6,875 bases of DNA, taken from the NCBI GenBank assembly GCA_021161625.1, contig JAGHAG010000119.1, positions 1 through 6,875 on the forward strand, read 5' to 3'. Made by a program: the position numbers and the translations under genes. Positions 4,924 through 6,875 of this stretch are shown piece after piece; positions within the stretch are counted from its first letter, which is position 1; each line of letters begins with the position of its first letter. Under the pieces are notes generated by a model. That model did not search any database, was not told the DNA's origin, and saw nothing but the letters and a program-made list of their open reading frames with translations. Source of the stretch: Elusimicrobiota bacterium. GTDB lineage: Bacteria > CG03.

Positions 4924-6809
4924 TTTTCCTTTTTTCAAAAAACCTTTTCAGTGCCTCAACCCAAACATGGAAACTTGAAAGCAGTTTTTTAAAATACGAA
5001 AGAAAAAAAGAGGTTATTTTTTCATCTGGAAATGTCCGCATAAAAAACAAGAACTTTTTAATTCAGTCAGATGAGGCAACTTTTTTCAGAAATGAAAATA
5101 AAATCTCTGCAAAAGGAAATGTCCTTATAACTGACGGCACAACAACAGTTAAATGTAAAAATGCAATATATCACACAGACAAAGACACTGCTTTTATGGA
5201 AGATGTTTACATAGAGCAAAAGCCATTTTTTATTTTTGGCAAGAAAGTTCAAAAGCAAAAGGAAAATTTTTTTGTAAAAGATGGTTATATAACAACCTGC
5301 GATAAAATTCCGCCCCATTACAGAATTGCTGCTTCAAAAATTTTTTTAAAACCGGACGACCACATTACGCTCAAAAGTGTCTTTTTAAAATTTGGAAAAG
5401 TTCCAGTTTTGTGGCTTCCATACTGGTGGCAGAAAATTGGTGAAAGAAAATGGGATATAAGTTTGCGACTTGGATATTCATCCCGATATGGCAGTATAAC
5501 AAAGGTGCGCTTTATATGGTATTTTTCAAAAAGTTTCAAGACGATTCTTATTAACGATTATTTCTCAAAACTCGGCTGGGGGAAGGGAATTGAATTTGTT
5601 TTAAGAAAGAAAGATGTTTCAACTAATTTCTATGCATATCACATTAAAGAAAAAACAGGAATAAATAATTTTAATCTCAAATACTCTCACTGGCAGACGA
5701 CAAAAGGTTTTCTTTTCCAGACCCATATGGAATATCAAAAATATTCTGATTTTAACTGGGATTTCAGGCGTGAAGAGGTTAGCGTTTTGAAACCTGCATA
5801 TCTTTTAAGCAGAATTTCTTTAAGCAAAACAAACGACAACCTTTATTTTAGAATTTCAGGTTACAGAAATGAAACATGGAATTATACGCAAAACAAATAC
5901 ATTGCAGACGATGTTCTCGCTCCTGAAATTTACTTTTATTTAAAACCCCTAAGTTTAAAATTTCTGAAGCTTGATGCTGTTTTAAATCACAGAAGAATTT
6001 ATAAACCTGCCTACGGGTATTACAATTACACAAATTTTTCTTCGGGATATTTCCGCATTTTAAAAAATTTCAAACTTACAAAATTTGCAATTTTTTATCC
6101 AAAACTTGGCTTAAAAAAAGAAAAGATACAGAATGTCGGGACAGACAATTATCATTTCCACGAACTGCTCCTTCGTATAAAACCTTCAAAAAATTTCTAC
6201 TTTGATGCAACGCACATTTTAAACCGCAAATTCAACAGAAAAGCAACAACAAACATCCTGTACCTTAAAGACGAACTGCATTTTTCAAGAACAACCGTTT
6301 ACCAGAACACAAGTTATGATTTCAACAGGTCCACAGAGCCTTTTAAAAACCGTCTTGGTGAAATTTCCACAAAAATAACAATTCGCACAAAGCCCCGATT
6401 TTATTTTCTTCACAAATTCTCTCCCTCTAAAAAACGCACCACCTACTGGGAAGCAGAAGCAAGCGCAGAATACTTTTCAACACGCATCACAAAGAGTTAT
6501 TTAGAAAAAGACCACATAAACCTGTTTCAAACATTAAAATTTTCTGCAAGTAAATGGCACATCAAACTTAAAGGAAGATTTTATTTCAAGTATTCAAACT
6601 TTGACATTAACAAAAAATCATTTACAGAAAAAGAAATTGTAATAAAAAGAAACCTCCATTGCTGGGATATGCTTTTTAAATTTTTACTTCGCAAAGACAG
6701 AAAAGAAGCATGGCTTTTGTTTAACATAAGTGCTTTCCCCGACCGAATATTTGGAATTTATCGCGATTACAAGGAAGATGGATGGTCTTTCAGAAGAAAA
6801 GTTGAGTAA
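4872..6809 (+). CDS. lptD: LptD/OstA-type outer-membrane LPS assembly protein
   Basis: The protein is 645 aa. LptD is the outer-membrane beta-barrel that inserts lipopolysaccharide into the outer leaflet with LptE. Residues 1-29 look like a signal peptide: Arg6 and Arg11, hydrophobic core about 12-26 interrupted by Lys23, probable cleavage near S27-A28-S29. An OstA/LptA-like beta-jellyroll follows at about 45-135 (FSSGNVRIKNKNFLIQSDEA and AKGNVLITDG repeats). The hinge GYITTCDKIPPHYRIAASKI (138-157) and VPVLWLPYWW (177-186) are typical of LptD. The remainder is strand-rich barrel, with the YSDFNWDFRRE signature and the C-terminal RNLHCWDM (593-600). Only three cysteines remain after signal cleavage (95, 143, 597). 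ATG 4872 lies 52 nt inside the ROK gene; no other ATG or GTG precedes the hydrophobic core, so the start is likely though its Shine-Dalgarno is weak. No downstream gene is seen before repeats begin. Confidence 0.88.
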   Translation: MESVYRFNWCRASCIALIFLFSKNLFSASTQTWKLESSFLKYERKKEVIFSSGNVRIKNKNFLIQSDEATFFRNENKISAKGNVLITDGTTTVKCKNAIYHTDKDTAFMEDVYIEQKPFFIFGKKVQKQKENFFVKDGYITTCDKIPPHYRIAASKIFLKPDDHITLKSVFLKFGKVPVLWLPYWWQKIGERKWDISLRLGYSSRYGSITKVRFIWYFSKSFKTILINDYFSKLGWGKGIEFVLRKKDVSTNFYAYHIKEKTGINNFNLKYSHWQTTKGFLFQTHMEYQKYSDFNWDFRREEVSVLKPAYLLSRISLSKTNDNLYFRISGYRNETWNYTQNKYIADDVLAPEIYFYLKPLSLKFLKLDAVLNHRRIYKPAYGYYNYTNFSSGYFRILKNFKLTKFAIFYPKLGLKKEKIQNVGTDNYHFHELLLRIKPSKNFYFDATHILNRKFNRKATTNILYLKDELHFSRTTVYQNTSYDFNRSTEPFKNRLGEISTKITIRTKPRFYFLHKFSPSKKRTTYWEAEASAEYFSTRITKSYLEKDHINLFQTLKFSASKWHIKLKGRFYFKYSNFDINKKSFTEKEIVIKRNLHCWDMLFKFLLRKDRKEAWLLFNISAFPDRIFGIYRDYKEDGWSFRRKVE

Positions 6810-6820
6810 TCTAAATTAAA

Positions 6821-6836
6821 GTGACAAGGTGACAAG
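6821..6836. repeat. Tandem octamer GTGACAAG x2
   Basis: GTGACAAG is repeated exactly at 6821-6828 and 6829-6836, 11 bases after the lptD stop. In shifted phase the unit reads AAGGTGAC, close to the AAAGGTGG units at 442 and 2792. No terminator hairpin lies between the lptD stop and this tract. Confidence 0.55.
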
Positions 6837-6841
6837 GGAAA

Positions 6842-6875
6842 TTAAAAGTTAAAAGTTAAAAGTGAAAAATGAAAA
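6842..6875. repeat. Tandem heptamer TTAAAAG x3 plus two diverged units, cut by the window end
   Basis: TTAAAAG occurs at 6842-6848, 6849-6855 and 6856-6862, followed by TGAAAAA (6863-6869) and a partial TGAAAA (6870-6875). Read in shifted phase the unit is AGTTAAA, again AGT-N-A-N-N. The tract probably continues past the window. Confidence 0.6.

Overview
The window is AT-rich bacterial DNA (roughly one third GC in the genes), with all genes on the plus strand and packed tightly. A gene for an LptD/OstA-type outer-membrane LPS assembly protein points to a diderm (Gram-negative-type) cell. The lysine- and phenylalanine-rich proteins, poor fit to model-organism families and intergenic micro-repeats suggest an uncultivated candidate phylum (Omnitrophota-like is my best guess). 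That placement is an inference and was not tested.

Layout: (1) 3-269 is the C-terminal end of a membrane protein, probably an ABC-2-type permease. (2) 270-469 is non-coding: a GC-rich imperfect hairpin element of about 105 bp, then heptamer, palindrome and octamer micro-repeats. (3) 470-2714 is a three-gene operon joined by ATGA overlaps: a membrane-anchored TPR protein of unknown function, a Mut7-C/PIN-like RNase-domain protein with a zinc ribbon, and an MscS-family mechanosensitive channel. (4) 2715-2903 is non-coding: one hairpin and three further micro-repeat tracts. (5) 2904-6809 is a second tightly overlapping operon: a divergent FolC-like ligase, a ROK-family sugar kinase or glucokinase, and LptD. 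(6) 6810-6875 is non-coding and again made of tandem 8-mers and 7-mers, running off the window end.

The second operon links folate or one-carbon metabolism (FolC), sugar phosphorylation (ROK) and envelope biogenesis (LptD). There is no obvious shared pathway, so the link is probably co-expression of housekeeping genes. I found no defence system, CRISPR array, transposase, rRNA or tRNA.

The most unusual signal is non-coding. Every gap between transcription blocks is filled with short, degenerate but register-perfect tandem repeats of 7 or 8 bp. These repeats reach right up to, or include, start codons: the TPR gene's GTG lies inside an octamer, and folC's ATG directly follows five heptamers with no Shine-Dalgarno. 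The FolC-like protein also departs from the family consensus in its P-loop and in other motifs.
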